Shown one piece after another: positions 23,930-33,132 of a DNA stretch of 64,000 nucleotides. A model generated the notes under the pieces. The model had not been told where the DNA came from. It made no database searches and saw nothing but the letters and a program-made list of their open reading frames with translations. The stretch lies in NCBI GenBank assembly GCA_041686195.1, contig JAWLEI010000005.1, positions 4,753-68,752 on the forward strand, read 5' to 3'. The position numbers and the translations under genes are program-made. Each line of letters begins with the position of its first letter. The first letter of the stretch is position 1. This DNA is from Desulfovermiculus sp041686195 (GTDB lineage Bacteria; Desulfobacterota; Desulfovibrionia; Desulfovibrionales; Desulfothermaceae).

Positions 23930-25207
23930 TCACCAGACATCGCCCAGGATCCGGTCAATGAGTATGGCCGCCGCACTGCGCACTGAAAGGTGATTATACG
24001 TATCAAAGCACCTGATGGGGCGCAACACTTCATCTGCCCCGGCCATAACCTGCGGGGCCAACCCCGATCCAGTGCCCAGGATCAACAATACCGGCTGCTC
24101 CTCAAGCCGCCTGCGTACTGCCGAGCAAGGGACTCCACCTTCGTCTCTGGCGCTGGTGGCCACTATCCACGGATCTGTCCCGGCCTGCTCCCGGACCTGC
24201 GCTGCCACTTCATGCACATTATTTTGTATCTGTACATCCTGGACAGCTGAGGTACGGTCCGGATTCGCCAACTGCCCTTCTCCGGTGCTCCAATGTTCCA
24301 CCAGCCGGGCAGCCAGGGCCTGTTGATCCTGTAATGGGGTAGTCAGGTAATATCCCCCCAGCCCGTAAGAGTGACAAACTCGGGCTATATCGTGGATATC
24401 CAAATTTGTCAAAGAGACGGCTGTAATCTCTCCCTGCTTGTTGAGCACCGGCCAATGCACGAGGGCCACATACAGATTTCGGCCCAGCCTGGTTCGGGGC
24501 AGCTGGCGCAAAAACTGCAAATCTTCCCGGGTCAAATCCGCCCGGTCCAGAAGATCCGGACGCCACTTTCGGGTGGCGGCCAAAGCCTGCTCCCGCCGCC
24601 AGCCAGAAATGCGGCCATGGTCCCCGGAGACAAGGACAGGGGGAACCTGAAGACCTGCATACTCTTGAGGCCGGGTATAGTGCGGATATTCCAGCAGTCC
24701 GGAAGTAAAGCTTTCCTCCTGAGTGGACTCTGCACAGCCCATATAATGGGCCTGCAACCTGGTCACAGACTCCAACAGGCAGAGCGCTGCGCTCTCGCCT
24801 CCATTGAGAACGAAATCCCCGACAGATAAAGATTCTGCCCCACTCAATCGGGCAAATCTGGCATCAATACCTTCGTACCGCCCGCAAACCAGAGTCACTG
24901 CCTGCTCCCGGGCCAACTCCTGGGCCTTTTCCTGGGTAAACAACCGGCCCCGGGGGGTAAGCAAAACCACCCGGCCTGGATCAGGAATACTGTCCACTGC
25001 CCTCAGCAGCGGCTCCAGGGACATAACCATGCCCGGACCGCCCCCGTATGGCCGATCATCAACACTTCGATGCCGGTCCTGGGCAAAATCCCGGGGATTG
25101 ACCAAAGCGGTGGAGAATATGCCCCGCTCTCTGGCCTTGCCCATCAGTCCACAGTCTAATGGAGAATCGAAAAATTCCGGAAAAATTGTCAAGATATTAA
25201 AATGCAT
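23930..25207 (-). CDS. trmD: tRNA (guanine-N1)-methyltransferase TrmD fused to a C-terminal RNA methyltransferase domain
   Basis: Residues 1-235 are TrmD, which methylates G37 of tRNAs to prevent frameshifting: FPEFFDSPLDCGLMGKA, RPYGGGPGMVM, LVCGRYEGIDARF and VGDFVLNGGESAA are all present. Residues of about 243-425 form a second domain of the SAM-dependent RNA methyltransferase type (Methyltrn_RNA_4-like): ALVHWPVLNKQGEI, TNLDIHDIAR, GGYYLTTPL, and LILGTGSGLAP near the end. The total of 425 residues is far above the usual 240-260 for TrmD. The joined form is known in Desulfovibrionales relatives, as far as I recall. The target of the second domain is not evident. Confidence 0.93.
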   Translation of the reverse strand: MHFNILTIFPEFFDSPLDCGLMGKARERGIFSTALVNPRDFAQDRHRSVDDRPYGGGPGMVMSLEPLLRAVDSIPDPGRVVLLTPRGRLFTQEKAQELAREQAVTLVCGRYEGIDARFARLSGAESLSVGDFVLNGGESAALCLLESVTRLQAHYMGCAESTQEESFTSGLLEYPHYTRPQEYAGLQVPPVLVSGDHGRISGWRREQALAATRKWRPDLLDRADLTREDLQFLRQLPRTRLGRNLYVALVHWPVLNKQGEITAVSLTNLDIHDIARVCHSYGLGGYYLTTPLQDQQALAARLVEHWSTGEGQLANPDRTSAVQDVQIQNNVHEVAAQVREQAGTDPWIVATSARDEGGVPCSAVRRRLEEQPVLLILGTGSGLAPQVMAGADEVLRPIRCFDTYNHLSVRSAAAILIDRILGDVW

Positions 25208-25224
25208 GGTCTTTTATATGTCCA

Positions 25225-25776
25225 TCATCTGCCGTCCGCGACTTTGTAGAGCTCGAGCAGGCCTGGCGGCGGATCGACGAGCACAGATCGATTGTCCATA
25301 TCCACTTCCAATACGAATTCCTGAACCGCCGGCAGAAGCACCTCCAGATCGTCCGGGGTCCAAATGGTCCACACCTCCTGACCGGTCTGGTTATTTACGG
25401 ATACAATGCGCCCCAAATACCGGCCGCTTTTCAAGTATACAGCCATATCCAACAGCTCCAGATGCCGCAAAGCCTCTTTTTCGGCTTCCGGAACATCCCG
25501 GCTCCGGACCCATACCTCGGCCCCCAGCCACTGTTCGGCCTTATCCCGGCCTGATATGGATTCCAAGGTCAACAGCACCCCTTTGCTGGTGATTCTCAAA
25601 TCTAAAATACCGTGCTTTTTGGGGTGCCTGCCTTTGACCTTCAGATAGACTCGAGCCAGATCCTGAAAAAGGAAAGGGGAGTCTGCATAGCTGGAAATGC
25701 AAAGCTCCCCTTTCAGACCGTGGGCCTTGATGACTTTGCCCACAGGCACAAAGCCGTTATTGGCCATAGTGTCCAC
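25225..25776 (-). CDS. rimM: 16S rRNA processing protein RimM
   Basis: Helps maturation of the 30S head domain and binds S19. The 183-residue protein has the N-terminal VGKVIKAHGLKGELCISSY motif and the PRC-barrel-like C-terminal half (YLGRIVSVNNQTG and FVLEVDMDNRSVLVDPPPGL). The ATG four codons in (25767) is an alternative start. It lies directly between khpA and trmD. Confidence 0.95.
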   Translation of the reverse strand: MDTMANNGFVPVGKVIKAHGLKGELCISSYADSPFLFQDLARVYLKVKGRHPKKHGILDLRITSKGVLLTLESISGRDKAEQWLGAEVWVRSRDVPEAEKEALRHLELLDMAVYLKSGRYLGRIVSVNNQTGQEVWTIWTPDDLEVLLPAVQEFVLEVDMDNRSVLVDPPPGLLELYKVADGR

Positions 25777-25796
25777 GTCGTGCTTACACAGCAGTT

Positions 25797-26030
25797 CTAT
25801 TCCAGAATTTCCAGGACAACCCGTTTTTGGGCCTTTGTGGAAACAGCCCCCAGGATGGTCCGCATAGCCCGCGCTGTCCTTCCTTGCCTGCCGATGACCT
25901 TGCCCAGATCCTCTTTGGCCACGCGCAACTCGATCACCGATGTCTGCTCGCCTTCGATCTCTGCAACATCAACAGCATCCGGGTTGTCTACCAAGGCTTT
26001 GGCCATGTATTCGATGAGCTCTCTGAACAT
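25797..26030 (-). CDS. khpA: KH-domain RNA-binding protein KhpA
   Basis: 77-residue single KH-domain protein. The GxxG loop is visible in DLGKVIGRQGRTARAMRTIL. It follows rpsP, as in many bacteria. Family members bind RNA with the partner KhpB in some species; the role here is inferred. Confidence 0.95.
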   Translation of the reverse strand: MFRELIEYMAKALVDNPDAVDVAEIEGEQTSVIELRVAKEDLGKVIGRQGRTARAMRTILGAVSTKAQKRVVLEILE

Positions 26031-26078
26031 AAGGCACCTCCGCGAGGGCTTCAGATTGTAACCTGGGACTGGCAGCTG

Positions 26079-26339
26079 TTAGTCTCTGCGCTCAGATTGG
26101 GAGAACCCGGTCTTGTCCAGCAGGGACTTCACCGTCTGGGTGGGCTTTGCTCCCTGATCCATCCATTTGCGCACCTTGTCATGATCGAGCTTGATGTCAT
26201 TGGGTTCAACCATGGGATTGTAGTAACCAAGATACTCCAATGCCCTTCCGTCTCTGCGGGTTTCGCTGTTCATTGCCACAACCCGGTAAAAGGGCCTCTT
26301 TTTGGATCCCAAACGTGTCAGACGCAATCGTAAAGCCAT
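26079..26339 (-). CDS. rpsP: 30S ribosomal protein S16
   Basis: Early assembly protein of the small subunit. The 86-residue form starts MALRLRLTRLGSKKRPFYRV and contains RDGRALEYLGYYNP and WMDQGAKPTQTV, all typical. It lies 70 bases after ffh and 48 before khpA. Confidence 0.97.
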   Translation of the reverse strand: MALRLRLTRLGSKKRPFYRVVAMNSETRRDGRALEYLGYYNPMVEPNDIKLDHDKVRKWMDQGAKPTQTVKSLLDKTGFSQSERRD

Positions 26340-26409
26340 GAGTGTGTTTACCCCCGTTGCATAATACATGTGTGTTTTAAAATTGTAATCATACCTGGCA
26401 AAGAATCAA

Positions 26410-27858
26410 CTACTTCTTTTTCTTCTTTTTTTGTTTTGCTTTTAATTTCTGCTTCTTACGGTCAATTTTCTTTTTGGGCCTGTTTTGGGCCGCTGCCTGG
26501 CCAGGCATGCCCAGCCCGGCGGATGGGTCCAGACCGTTTAAGCCCGGCATGCCGCCGCCTTTGCTGCTCATCTTTTTGAGCATTTTTTGCATCTGGCTGA
26601 AATTCTTAAGCAACTGATTGACATCCGCCTGGGTGGTTCCGCTCCCCCTGGCGATCCGCGCCTTGCGGCTGGCATTGAGAACCGAGGGCTTGTGCCTCTC
26701 TTTGGGGGTCATGGAATTGATGATCGCTTCCACCCTGGTCAGCTCATGCTCCGGGAGCCGGGCGTCTTGGATCTGATCCCTGATCTTGCCCATACCCGGA
26801 ATCATCTTCATCAGACTTTCCATAGAGCCCAGCTTGCGCACTTTGCGCATCTGGTTCCGGAAATCCTCCAGGTCAAAATCCGCCTTCTGGAACTTGGCTT
26901 CCAGGGCGGCCGATTCCTGATCGTCAAACTCCTGCTGGGCCTTTTCGATCAGGGTGAGCATGTCGCCCATGCCCAGAATCCTGGAGGCCACCCGGTCAGG
27001 ATGGAACACCTCCAGGTCCTTGAGCTTCTCACCCATGCCTACAAACTTGATGGGTTTATCGGTGATGGACCGAATGGACAGGGCTGCACCGCCCCGGGCA
27101 TCTCCCTCCAGCTTGGTCAAAACCACGCCGCTGATGTCCAGGAGCTGATTGAACCGCTCGGCCACGGTCACTGCATCCTGTCCGGTCATGGCATCGGCGA
27201 CAAACAATATCTCCTGGGGACGGCAGGATTCTTTGATCCGGGAAAGCTCCTGCATGAGATGTTCATCGATGTGCAGCCGGCCGGCGGTATCCAGCAGCAC
27301 GAGATCACAGCCCTGATCTCTGGCCTGCTCAATGGCCTGCTGGCAGATAGCAACCGGATCCATATCCGATCTGGAGGCAAAGACCGGGACCTGAATCTCT
27401 CCGGCCAAGGTATGCAGCTGATCAATAGCGGCTGGCCGGTACACGTCGGCTGGAACCAAAAAAGGCGTATGTCCCTGCCCTTTCAAATGCAGGGCCAGCT
27501 TGGCGGCAGTGGTTGTCTTCCCTGAGCCCTGCAGTCCAACGAGCATAAATACCGATGGCCCGGTATCATCTGTCAGGGCAAGATCCGCAGACTCGCCGCC
27601 CAGGAGCTCAATGAGCTCTTCGTGCACAATCTTGATCACTTGCTGGCCAGGAGTCAGGCTGGAAAGAACCTCCTGACCCAGGGCCCTCTCCCTGATCCGG
27701 TCGACAAAATCCTTGACCACCCTGTAGTTGACGTCGGCCTCCAAAAGGGCCAGACGCACTTCACGCAACCCGTCCTGAATGGTCTTTTCATCCAGGTGGC
27801 CGTGTCCCTTGATCTTTTTAAAGACCTGATCCAACCGGTCAGATAAGCTCTCGAACAT
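26410..27858 (-). CDS. ffh: signal recognition particle protein Ffh
   Basis: GTPase that binds signal sequences and SRP RNA and delivers ribosomes to FtsY. The 482-residue protein begins MFESLSDRLDQVFKKIKGHG and has the GTPase motif GLQGSGKTTTAAKLA, LDTAGRLHID and TKLEGDARGG. A methionine-rich M domain (MEKMIPGMGKI-like, then MQKMLKKMSSKGGGMPG) and a strongly basic tail follow. A good sigma-70 promoter lies just upstream. It is the first gene of the large minus-strand block. Confidence 0.97.
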   Translation of the reverse strand: MFESLSDRLDQVFKKIKGHGHLDEKTIQDGLREVRLALLEADVNYRVVKDFVDRIRERALGQEVLSSLTPGQQVIKIVHEELIELLGGESADLALTDDTGPSVFMLVGLQGSGKTTTAAKLALHLKGQGHTPFLVPADVYRPAAIDQLHTLAGEIQVPVFASRSDMDPVAICQQAIEQARDQGCDLVLLDTAGRLHIDEHLMQELSRIKESCRPQEILFVADAMTGQDAVTVAERFNQLLDISGVVLTKLEGDARGGAALSIRSITDKPIKFVGMGEKLKDLEVFHPDRVASRILGMGDMLTLIEKAQQEFDDQESAALEAKFQKADFDLEDFRNQMRKVRKLGSMESLMKMIPGMGKIRDQIQDARLPEHELTRVEAIINSMTPKERHKPSVLNASRKARIARGSGTTQADVNQLLKNFSQMQKMLKKMSSKGGGMPGLNGLDPSAGLGMPGQAAAQNRPKKKIDRKKQKLKAKQKKKKKK

Positions 27859-27895
27859 AATTTTTGTCGTCCTGCGGCCAAAAAATAAAAGAGTA

Positions 27896-27924
27896 TCTAT
27901 ACCCCCTTTTGCCCTCCAGGTCAA
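27896..27924 (-). promoter_or_regulatory. sigma-70 promoter of the ffh-rpsP-trmD block
   Basis: On the minus strand TTGACC and TATAGA are separated by 17 bases, followed within about 40 bases by the ffh start. The -35 box matches 5 of 6 and the -10 box 4 of 6 consensus bases. Confidence 0.6.
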
Positions 27925-27953
27925 CTCAACAGGATGAGGTCTCCACGCTCATT

Positions 27954-28200
27954 TTGTTCTCAGGTGTAAGGTAGCTCTGGCTTTTCAGGGTAGGGCTGGT
28001 TCTCTCCGAGACCCAGCCTCATCCATTTAAAACCCCTGGCCCTCGGAGAGGACCAGGCTACTGGGCCCAGCCCTCTTCACAGCCAGTTTCATAGCTGATC
28101 AAACTGGGCGTCTTTTGCCAGCGGTCCCGCCAAGGCAGGACTGAACCCTCCACTCTATCCTTGATCAAATGAGGTTTTTACGGCCGGAGGCCCAGCTGAA
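27954..28200 (-). repeat. mosaic palindromic intergenic repeat, copy R5
   Basis: Begins with TTGTTCTCAGGTGTAAG, continues with a variant cargo (GTTCTCTCCGAGACCCAGCC and CCCTCGGAGAGGACCAGG), and ends with GTTTCATAG-CTGATCAAACTGGG and a GCC-rich hairpin unit. The cargo matches, in opposite orientation, the one near 63920-64000 (R8) and is a variant of that in R1 to R3. It lies between ffh and the aminotransferase gene. Confidence 0.75.
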
Positions 28201-28249
28201 AAGTAAAACCTCCACATCCAGTGTCATACCCGCTTTGCCTCTGATCTTC

Positions 28250-29446
28250 TCATTCCCGGGCCTTATTATTCCTGGCCCTGGCAAACCCCGGAGCGGAGTT
28301 GCGTATAACCTGCTCCGGAACGCAAAAAGAGAGCCGAAAATGACCGGGACACCCGAACCCGCTGCCTGGAACAGCTAAGATCCGCTCTTGCTGCAGAGCT
28401 TGAACAAAAGCCACATCGTCTCCCCCCGGGGCAGCAGGGAAGAAGTAGAATCCTCCCCTGGGAGAGGGATAAGAGTATCCCGCCTCATCGAGCACCTCGC
28501 GCATAAGCTCCCGCCGCCGCACAAAGACATCCACATCCACCTGGGAATGAAGGGCTTCTTCCAAGAGCCTCTGCCCGACGGCTGGGGCGTTGACAAAGCC
28601 GAGGATCCGATTGGCCAGAATCAGACCCTCCATAAGGGTGGCTTTTTCCGGCATGGACGGATTGATCAACAGATAGCCGATCCGCTCCCCGGCCAGGGAC
28701 AGGCTCTTGGAAAATGAATTGGCCACAATGCTCTGTCTATAGAGAGGGAAAATGGGGCTGACCTCGGCCCCTTCATAGGTCAAAAAGCGATAGGGCTCGT
28801 CAGAAACCAGGTAAATGGGCCGCTTGTTTTTCCTGCTGGCCGTTTCCAGGATCTGGGCCAATTCCTGCAGCTCTTTTTTGTCGTAGACTTGACCAGTGGG
28901 GTTGTTTGGCGAATTTAAAAGCACAATCCTGGTTTTTTCGGTAATCGCTTGGGCCATTGCCGGCAGATCCAGATGAAAATCATCCTTTTTGGCCAATACG
29001 GGACGTAACACCCCGCCATGGTTTTGGGCATAGAAAAAGTACTCCACAAAATAAGGAGCCGGACAGACCACCTCCTCTCCAGGCTCTAGCAGGGCCTTAA
29101 AGATACAGTTCAGCCCCCCGGCTGCTCCGCAAGTCAGGAGGACATCTTCAGCCTTGAGATCCGCCTCCTGGCTCGGTCCGGCCCACTCGGCCACCTGTTG
29201 ACGCACATGCGGATATCCGGCATTGGGCATATATCCAAAGGCATACGGGCTCTGTGCCTCTTCCGCCAACTGCCTCAGAGCGTGACTTACACTGGCCGGG
29301 GGAGGCAAATCGGGGTTGCCCAGGCTAAAATCGTATACCCGGTCCTGACCATGGATCTTCTTCAGCTCAGTCCCGGCCTCGAACATTCGCCTGATCCAGG
29401 AGCTCTTCTCCAGATAAGTACTCATTTGACTGCTCAAAATACTCAT
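28250..29446 (-). CDS. class I/II pyridoxal-phosphate aminotransferase
   Basis: 398-residue fold-type I aminotransferase. It has FSLGNPDLPPP, NSPNNPTGQVYD for PLP and substrate binding, the SDEPYRFL aspartate, and the Schiff-base lysine in NSFSKSLSLAGERIGY. The RLSFCVPEQVI arginine near the end binds the alpha-carboxylate. The pattern is like aspartate-type enzymes acting on small amino acids, but the substrate is not clear. A second class I aminotransferase is present at 38496. The gene is flanked by repeat R5 downstream. Confidence 0.9.
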   Translation of the reverse strand: MSILSSQMSTYLEKSSWIRRMFEAGTELKKIHGQDRVYDFSLGNPDLPPPASVSHALRQLAEEAQSPYAFGYMPNAGYPHVRQQVAEWAGPSQEADLKAEDVLLTCGAAGGLNCIFKALLEPGEEVVCPAPYFVEYFFYAQNHGGVLRPVLAKKDDFHLDLPAMAQAITEKTRIVLLNSPNNPTGQVYDKKELQELAQILETASRKNKRPIYLVSDEPYRFLTYEGAEVSPIFPLYRQSIVANSFSKSLSLAGERIGYLLINPSMPEKATLMEGLILANRILGFVNAPAVGQRLLEEALHSQVDVDVFVRRRELMREVLDEAGYSYPSPRGGFYFFPAAPGGDDVAFVQALQQERILAVPGSGFGCPGHFRLSFCVPEQVIRNSAPGFARARNNKARE

Positions 29447-29603
29447 TATCCACCTCCAATCGCCCTTTGCCGAGCTTTATTCTCTTTTCAATTCTGCCGG
29501 TTTAGGGCAAAATACATTGTGAGCCGATTTTGGTTCACATCCTGGCCGAGACTTGCAGCACCCGGCCTGTATCTTTTGTGATTTAAAAGGTAAAGTTTAC
29601 GCT

Positions 29604-30362
29604 ATGCACCAATCCATATTAACCATCCTGCAGCAGGTGGCTGAGGGCCAAAAAACCCCGGAACAAGCCCTGCAGAACCTCAAGCTGTCCTCTTACCAAC
29701 AGCTTTCCTCCGGCCTGTGCCTGGACACCAACCGCCACCTGCGGACCGGACAAGGAGAGGTCGTCTTCGCCCCAAACAAAAGCCTCATCCAATTGCAGGA
29801 GGCGACAGCTGAACTCTTTGCCCACGGTCATCCGGTCCTGGTGACCAGACTCACATTGGAGCAGGGGCAATCCCTGGCTCAGGACTTTCCGCAGGGGACT
29901 TTCTGGCCTCAGCCCGGACTTTTTTGCCTCGGAAAAGACCTGAACCTTGCCCCCCCCTGGCCGAGTCAGGCCAAGGTCCTGGTAGTCACCGCCGGAGCCT
30001 CGGACCTGCCTGTAGCCCTGGAGGCCGTGGGAAGCGGGATGTTCTTTGACCTGGATATAGGCCTCATCCCGGATGTGGGTGTCGCCGGCCTGCACCGGCT
30101 TACACCTCACCTGTCCGCTCTGCAGCAGGCCAGTCTGCTCATCGTTGTGGCCGGGATGGAAGGGGCCCTGCCCAGCGTCCTGGCCGGAATGCTGGGAAAA
30201 CCCATCATCGCCGTTCCCACCTCGGTGGGATATGGAGTGAGCATGCACGGTCTGGCCGCCCTGGCCGGAATGCTCAGCAGCTGCGCCACCGGCATTGCCG
30301 TGGTCAATATAGACAACGGATTCGGGGCCGCAGCCATGGCCGACAAGCTCATATCGGGGTAA
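29604..30362 (+). CDS. larB: nickel pincer cofactor biosynthesis protein LarB
   Basis: Carboxylates and hydrolyses nicotinic acid adenine dinucleotide to start synthesis of the nickel-pincer cofactor first found in lactate racemase. The 252-residue protein shows a PurE-like C-terminal half: VLVVTAGASDLPVALEA, DVGVAGLHRL, IVVAGMEGALPSVLAGM and PTSVGYGVS, with VNIDNGFGAA near the end. It is transcribed alone; larC, larE and larA are not in the window. ATG 29604 gives the family length. Its co-occurrence with hypAB and a CooT-like gene adds to a nickel theme. Confidence 0.9.
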   Translation: MHQSILTILQQVAEGQKTPEQALQNLKLSSYQQLSSGLCLDTNRHLRTGQGEVVFAPNKSLIQLQEATAELFAHGHPVLVTRLTLEQGQSLAQDFPQGTFWPQPGLFCLGKDLNLAPPWPSQAKVLVVTAGASDLPVALEAVGSGMFFDLDIGLIPDVGVAGLHRLTPHLSALQQASLLIVVAGMEGALPSVLAGMLGKPIIAVPTSVGYGVSMHGLAALAGMLSSCATGIAVVNIDNGFGAAAMADKLISG

Positions 30363-30457
30363 CAGAAAACTGGTATTCTTCGTTACTCTTAAGGCTCCAG
30401 CCATTCTCCTATCATCCCAACATGTTGCAATGGAATTGCCTAGCAAGTTAATGTCTC

Positions 30458-30750
30458 GTTTCATACAAGTGCCGCAGATGGCAAGTTTGATCGATGAAGA
30501 AACGTGTCATCTTGTATTGACAGATTCCATCAGAGATTTCAGGTGTACACTTTCAACAAAAATGATGAGAGCTTATGATTCTTTTCTTGCTCGTATGAAA
30601 CGAGATTTTAACCTGAAGAGGGCCTGCCCTTGGGGGCAAGGGCGGCCTACTGAGCCCAGCTCTTTTCGTAGGGCGACTTTGCCCCCAAAGTCAGCCCCTT
30701 GTTCAGTTTCATCATGGATCAAACTGGGGTTCAGCTGGCAGCTGCGACGT
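30458..30750. repeat. mosaic palindromic intergenic repeat, copy R6
   Basis: A 46-base unit at 30458-30503 is bounded by GTTTC and GAAAC with GCCGCAGATGGCA in the middle. A second inverted copy begins near 30590 with TCGTATGAAACGAGATTTTA, followed by cargo CTTGGGGGCAAGGGCGGCC and CGTAGGGCGACTTTGCCCCC. GTTTCATCATGGATCAAACTGG closes it near 30705-30726. It fills most of the convergent gap between larB and trmFO. Confidence 0.8.
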
Positions 30751-30771
30751 TGAATACTGAACACCGAACAC

Positions 30772-32103
30772 TCACCTCAGGCCTTCCTCCAGCCCGGCCA
30801 GCCATTCCTCCCAGGCCCGCTGGGCCCTTTTGGCATAAGCCTCTTTACGCTTGGCCTTTTTCATCCGCTGCCGAAGGGGAGGCAAAAGGCCGAAGTTGAC
30901 GTTCATGGGCTGAAAATTGTCCTGAGGCTGACGCAGATGGTTGAGCAGTCCTCCCAAAGCGGTCTCTTGCGGGGGCAAGGACACCATCTGACTCCGAGCT
31001 GCCCCGCCCAGGTGCAGGCCCAGCCACAATCCGCAGGCAGCCGACTCTATATACCCTTCCACCCCGGTGATCTGACCGGCTAAAAAGACACCCGGAGCCT
31101 CTTTCAGCTCCAGATGCGGATGCAAGACCCGGGGAGCATGCACAAAGGTATTGCGGTGGATGCTGCCCAAGCGCAAGAACTCCGCTTGCTCCAGACCAGG
31201 GATAAGCTGGAAAACCCGTTTTTGTTCAGCATGGGTCAATTTGGTCTGAAAGCCGACCAGATTGAACATGGTTTTTTCCTTGTTTTCCGCCCGCAGCTGG
31301 ACCACGGCAAAGGGTCGCTCCCCAGTGCGGGGATCGGTGAGTCCCACCGGCTTGAGGGGACCAAAGGCCAGGGTCATTTCCCCCCGTTCAGCCATGGTTT
31401 CTACCGGAAGACAGCCCTCAAAATGAACCTGAGCCTCGAAATCCTTGCTCAGTACCCGCTCGCCGGTCAGCAATCCGTTGCGCAGGGCATGGTACTCCTC
31501 TTCAGTTAAAGGACAGTTCAGGTAGTCCCTGCTCTCCGGGTCATAGCGCGACCCCCAGAACACCTTTTCCCAGCTTATGGACTCGGCACTGACAATAGGA
31601 GCGATGGCATCGTAAAAGGACAGGCCCTGCTCCCTGGTCAGATGCATCAGGCCCCTGGTCAACTCCGGGCTGGCCAGGGGCCCGGCTGCGATGACCACCC
31701 GGGAATGGGAAGTCAACTCCGGGTCGGACAGGGACGTCATCTCCCGCCGGACGATATGTGTCCCAGGGGCTTGATCCAGGTGATCGGTAATAAAGGCCGC
31801 AAACTCATCCCGGTCAACCGCCAGGGCCTTGCCTGCCGGCACTCTGGCCTTTTCGGCTGCAGACATGATGAGACTGTTCAGGCTGCGCATTTCAGCCTTG
31901 AGCAGCCCTGGGCCGCTGTGCAGCGCATCTGAGCGAAAGGAGTTGGAACAAACCAGCTCAGCCAGATTTGGATTGGTATGAGCCGGAGAATACCGCTCGG
32001 GCTTCATCTCATATAGAGTCACAGCCAGTCCGGCCCGATGCAGTTGCCAGGCGGCCTCGCACCCGGCCAGCCCTCCACCGATGATGGCGATCTTCTGGGT
32101 CAT
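30772..32103 (-). CDS. trmFO: methylenetetrahydrofolate-tRNA-(uracil-5-)-methyltransferase
   Basis: Folate- and FAD-dependent enzyme forming 5-methyluridine at position 54 of tRNA. The 443-residue protein has the dinucleotide loop IIGGGLAGCEAAWQL, NLAELVCSNSFRSD, the GALR-like EYHALRNGLL region and a C-terminal GQITGVEGYIESAACGLW. All are diagnostic for TrmFO. It lies next to a flavodoxin-like gene on the same strand, separated by a few bases. Confidence 0.96.
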   Translation of the reverse strand: MTQKIAIIGGGLAGCEAAWQLHRAGLAVTLYEMKPERYSPAHTNPNLAELVCSNSFRSDALHSGPGLLKAEMRSLNSLIMSAAEKARVPAGKALAVDRDEFAAFITDHLDQAPGTHIVRREMTSLSDPELTSHSRVVIAAGPLASPELTRGLMHLTREQGLSFYDAIAPIVSAESISWEKVFWGSRYDPESRDYLNCPLTEEEYHALRNGLLTGERVLSKDFEAQVHFEGCLPVETMAERGEMTLAFGPLKPVGLTDPRTGERPFAVVQLRAENKEKTMFNLVGFQTKLTHAEQKRVFQLIPGLEQAEFLRLGSIHRNTFVHAPRVLHPHLELKEAPGVFLAGQITGVEGYIESAACGLWLGLHLGGAARSQMVSLPPQETALGGLLNHLRQPQDNFQPMNVNFGLLPPLRQRMKKAKRKEAYAKRAQRAWEEWLAGLEEGLR

Positions 32104-32112
32104 CGTCTCTCC

Positions 32113-32697
32113 TCAGCTCAAGGCCTGAACCAGCCCGTGGCCGGCAGCCCTGGCTTCCTGCAAATACTCCGGATGTCCCAGGACATCCTCCGGACCATCC
32201 AGTCCCCGATAGAGCAGGGATTTCCACAAGGCCATATCCAGGGGATCGAAAAAATATTTGACCGTCAAAAGTGTCCCCTCGAAAAGCTTCTTGCCCTTGG
32301 TCGCTCCGGCGGAAATGAACAGGCCCTGCCGGGTTGGAGTCCACTGCCCAAAGCCGGTCTCATCTATCAGGTATTTTTTGACCCACAGAGATTGAAAACG
32401 GTCCATAAACGCCTTGGTCTGTGCTGTGACCGAATAAAAAAATATCGGTGAAGCCAGCATCAGGCCCTTGGATTTCAATACAGCGTCCCTGACCTTTTGA
32501 AAGTCATCCTTGATGCTGCACTCGCCCCCTTTCTTGCAGTGATACAGCTCCAGACAGGGACTTATCTTTAAGTCCCGGAGCACAAACTCCTGGACCTCGG
32601 CCCCGGCCTCTCTGGCTCCTTGCACTGCTTCCTGCAATAATCTGGAAGTGTTCCCCTGCCGTCGTGGACTGCCATACAAAGCAACCAGATCCACCAT
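32113..32697 (-). CDS. flavodoxin-like NAD(P)H-dependent FMN reductase
   Basis: 194-residue protein of the flavodoxin superfamily. GSPRRQGNTSRLLQ is the FMN phosphate loop; LASPIFFYSVTAQTKAFMDRF is the conserved second flavin contact. A CLELYHCKKGGEC cysteine cluster lies between them, as in iron-sulfur flavoproteins; if it binds a cluster, that would make this an ISF-type protein (inference). It is translated just upstream of trmFO, possibly linked through flavin chemistry. Confidence 0.82.
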   Translation of the reverse strand: MVDLVALYGSPRRQGNTSRLLQEAVQGAREAGAEVQEFVLRDLKISPCLELYHCKKGGECSIKDDFQKVRDAVLKSKGLMLASPIFFYSVTAQTKAFMDRFQSLWVKKYLIDETGFGQWTPTRQGLFISAGATKGKKLFEGTLLTVKYFFDPLDMALWKSLLYRGLDGPEDVLGHPEYLQEARAAGHGLVQALS

Positions 32698-32808
32698 GTG
32701 CTTTCCTCCAGGTAAGTGATCATCCCAAGCCTTCAGCCGCAGCAGACGCTACGGTACCGACAGAAGGAACAGTTTGTAAAGCTGTCATCAGCTTTCCCAA
32801 CTGAGTTC

Positions 32809-32837
32809 TTGACAATTTATATCAAGCAGCATATACT
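32809..32837 (+). promoter_or_regulatory. sigma-70 promoter of tRNA-Met
   Basis: TTGACA (32809-32814), 17 bases, TATACT (32832-32837). The -35 box is perfect and the -10 box matches 5 of 6. It lies 19 bases before the tRNA. Confidence 0.85.
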
Positions 32838-32856
32838 TTTTATTTGCGTTATTGAT

Positions 32857-32932
32857 GGGCCTATAGCTCAGTTGGCAGAGCCACCGGCTCATAACCGGAA
32901 GGTCCCAGGTTCAAATCCTGGTAGGCCCACCA
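32857..32932 (+). tRNA. tRNA-Met (anticodon CAT)
   Basis: Full cloverleaf: acceptor GGGCCTA paired with TAGGCCC, D-arm with AGTTGGCA, anticodon arm CCGG-CTCATAA-CCGG with CAT at 32890-32892, T-arm CCAGG-TTCAAAT-CCTGG, and encoded CCA. It looks like the elongator form. A tRNA-Ile with lysidine-modified CAT is an alternative, but the acceptor and anticodon stem favour methionine. Confidence 0.93.
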
Positions 32933-33132
32933 CGAGCAAAGACACTATGTATATGTCCACTGACAAGTTCATTTTCATCCATGCGGAAAATATTCATCAT
33001 CTCCAAACCAGATCTGTGCTTCCCTGGTCCGCCGGCGGAAGCATTTTTATTTTCAGGCCCAAGGCATGGAGACTATGCGCAAAAGGGACATAAACCCAAA
33101 AAGATACCCTCAACCATCACAGCGGGGTTGTT

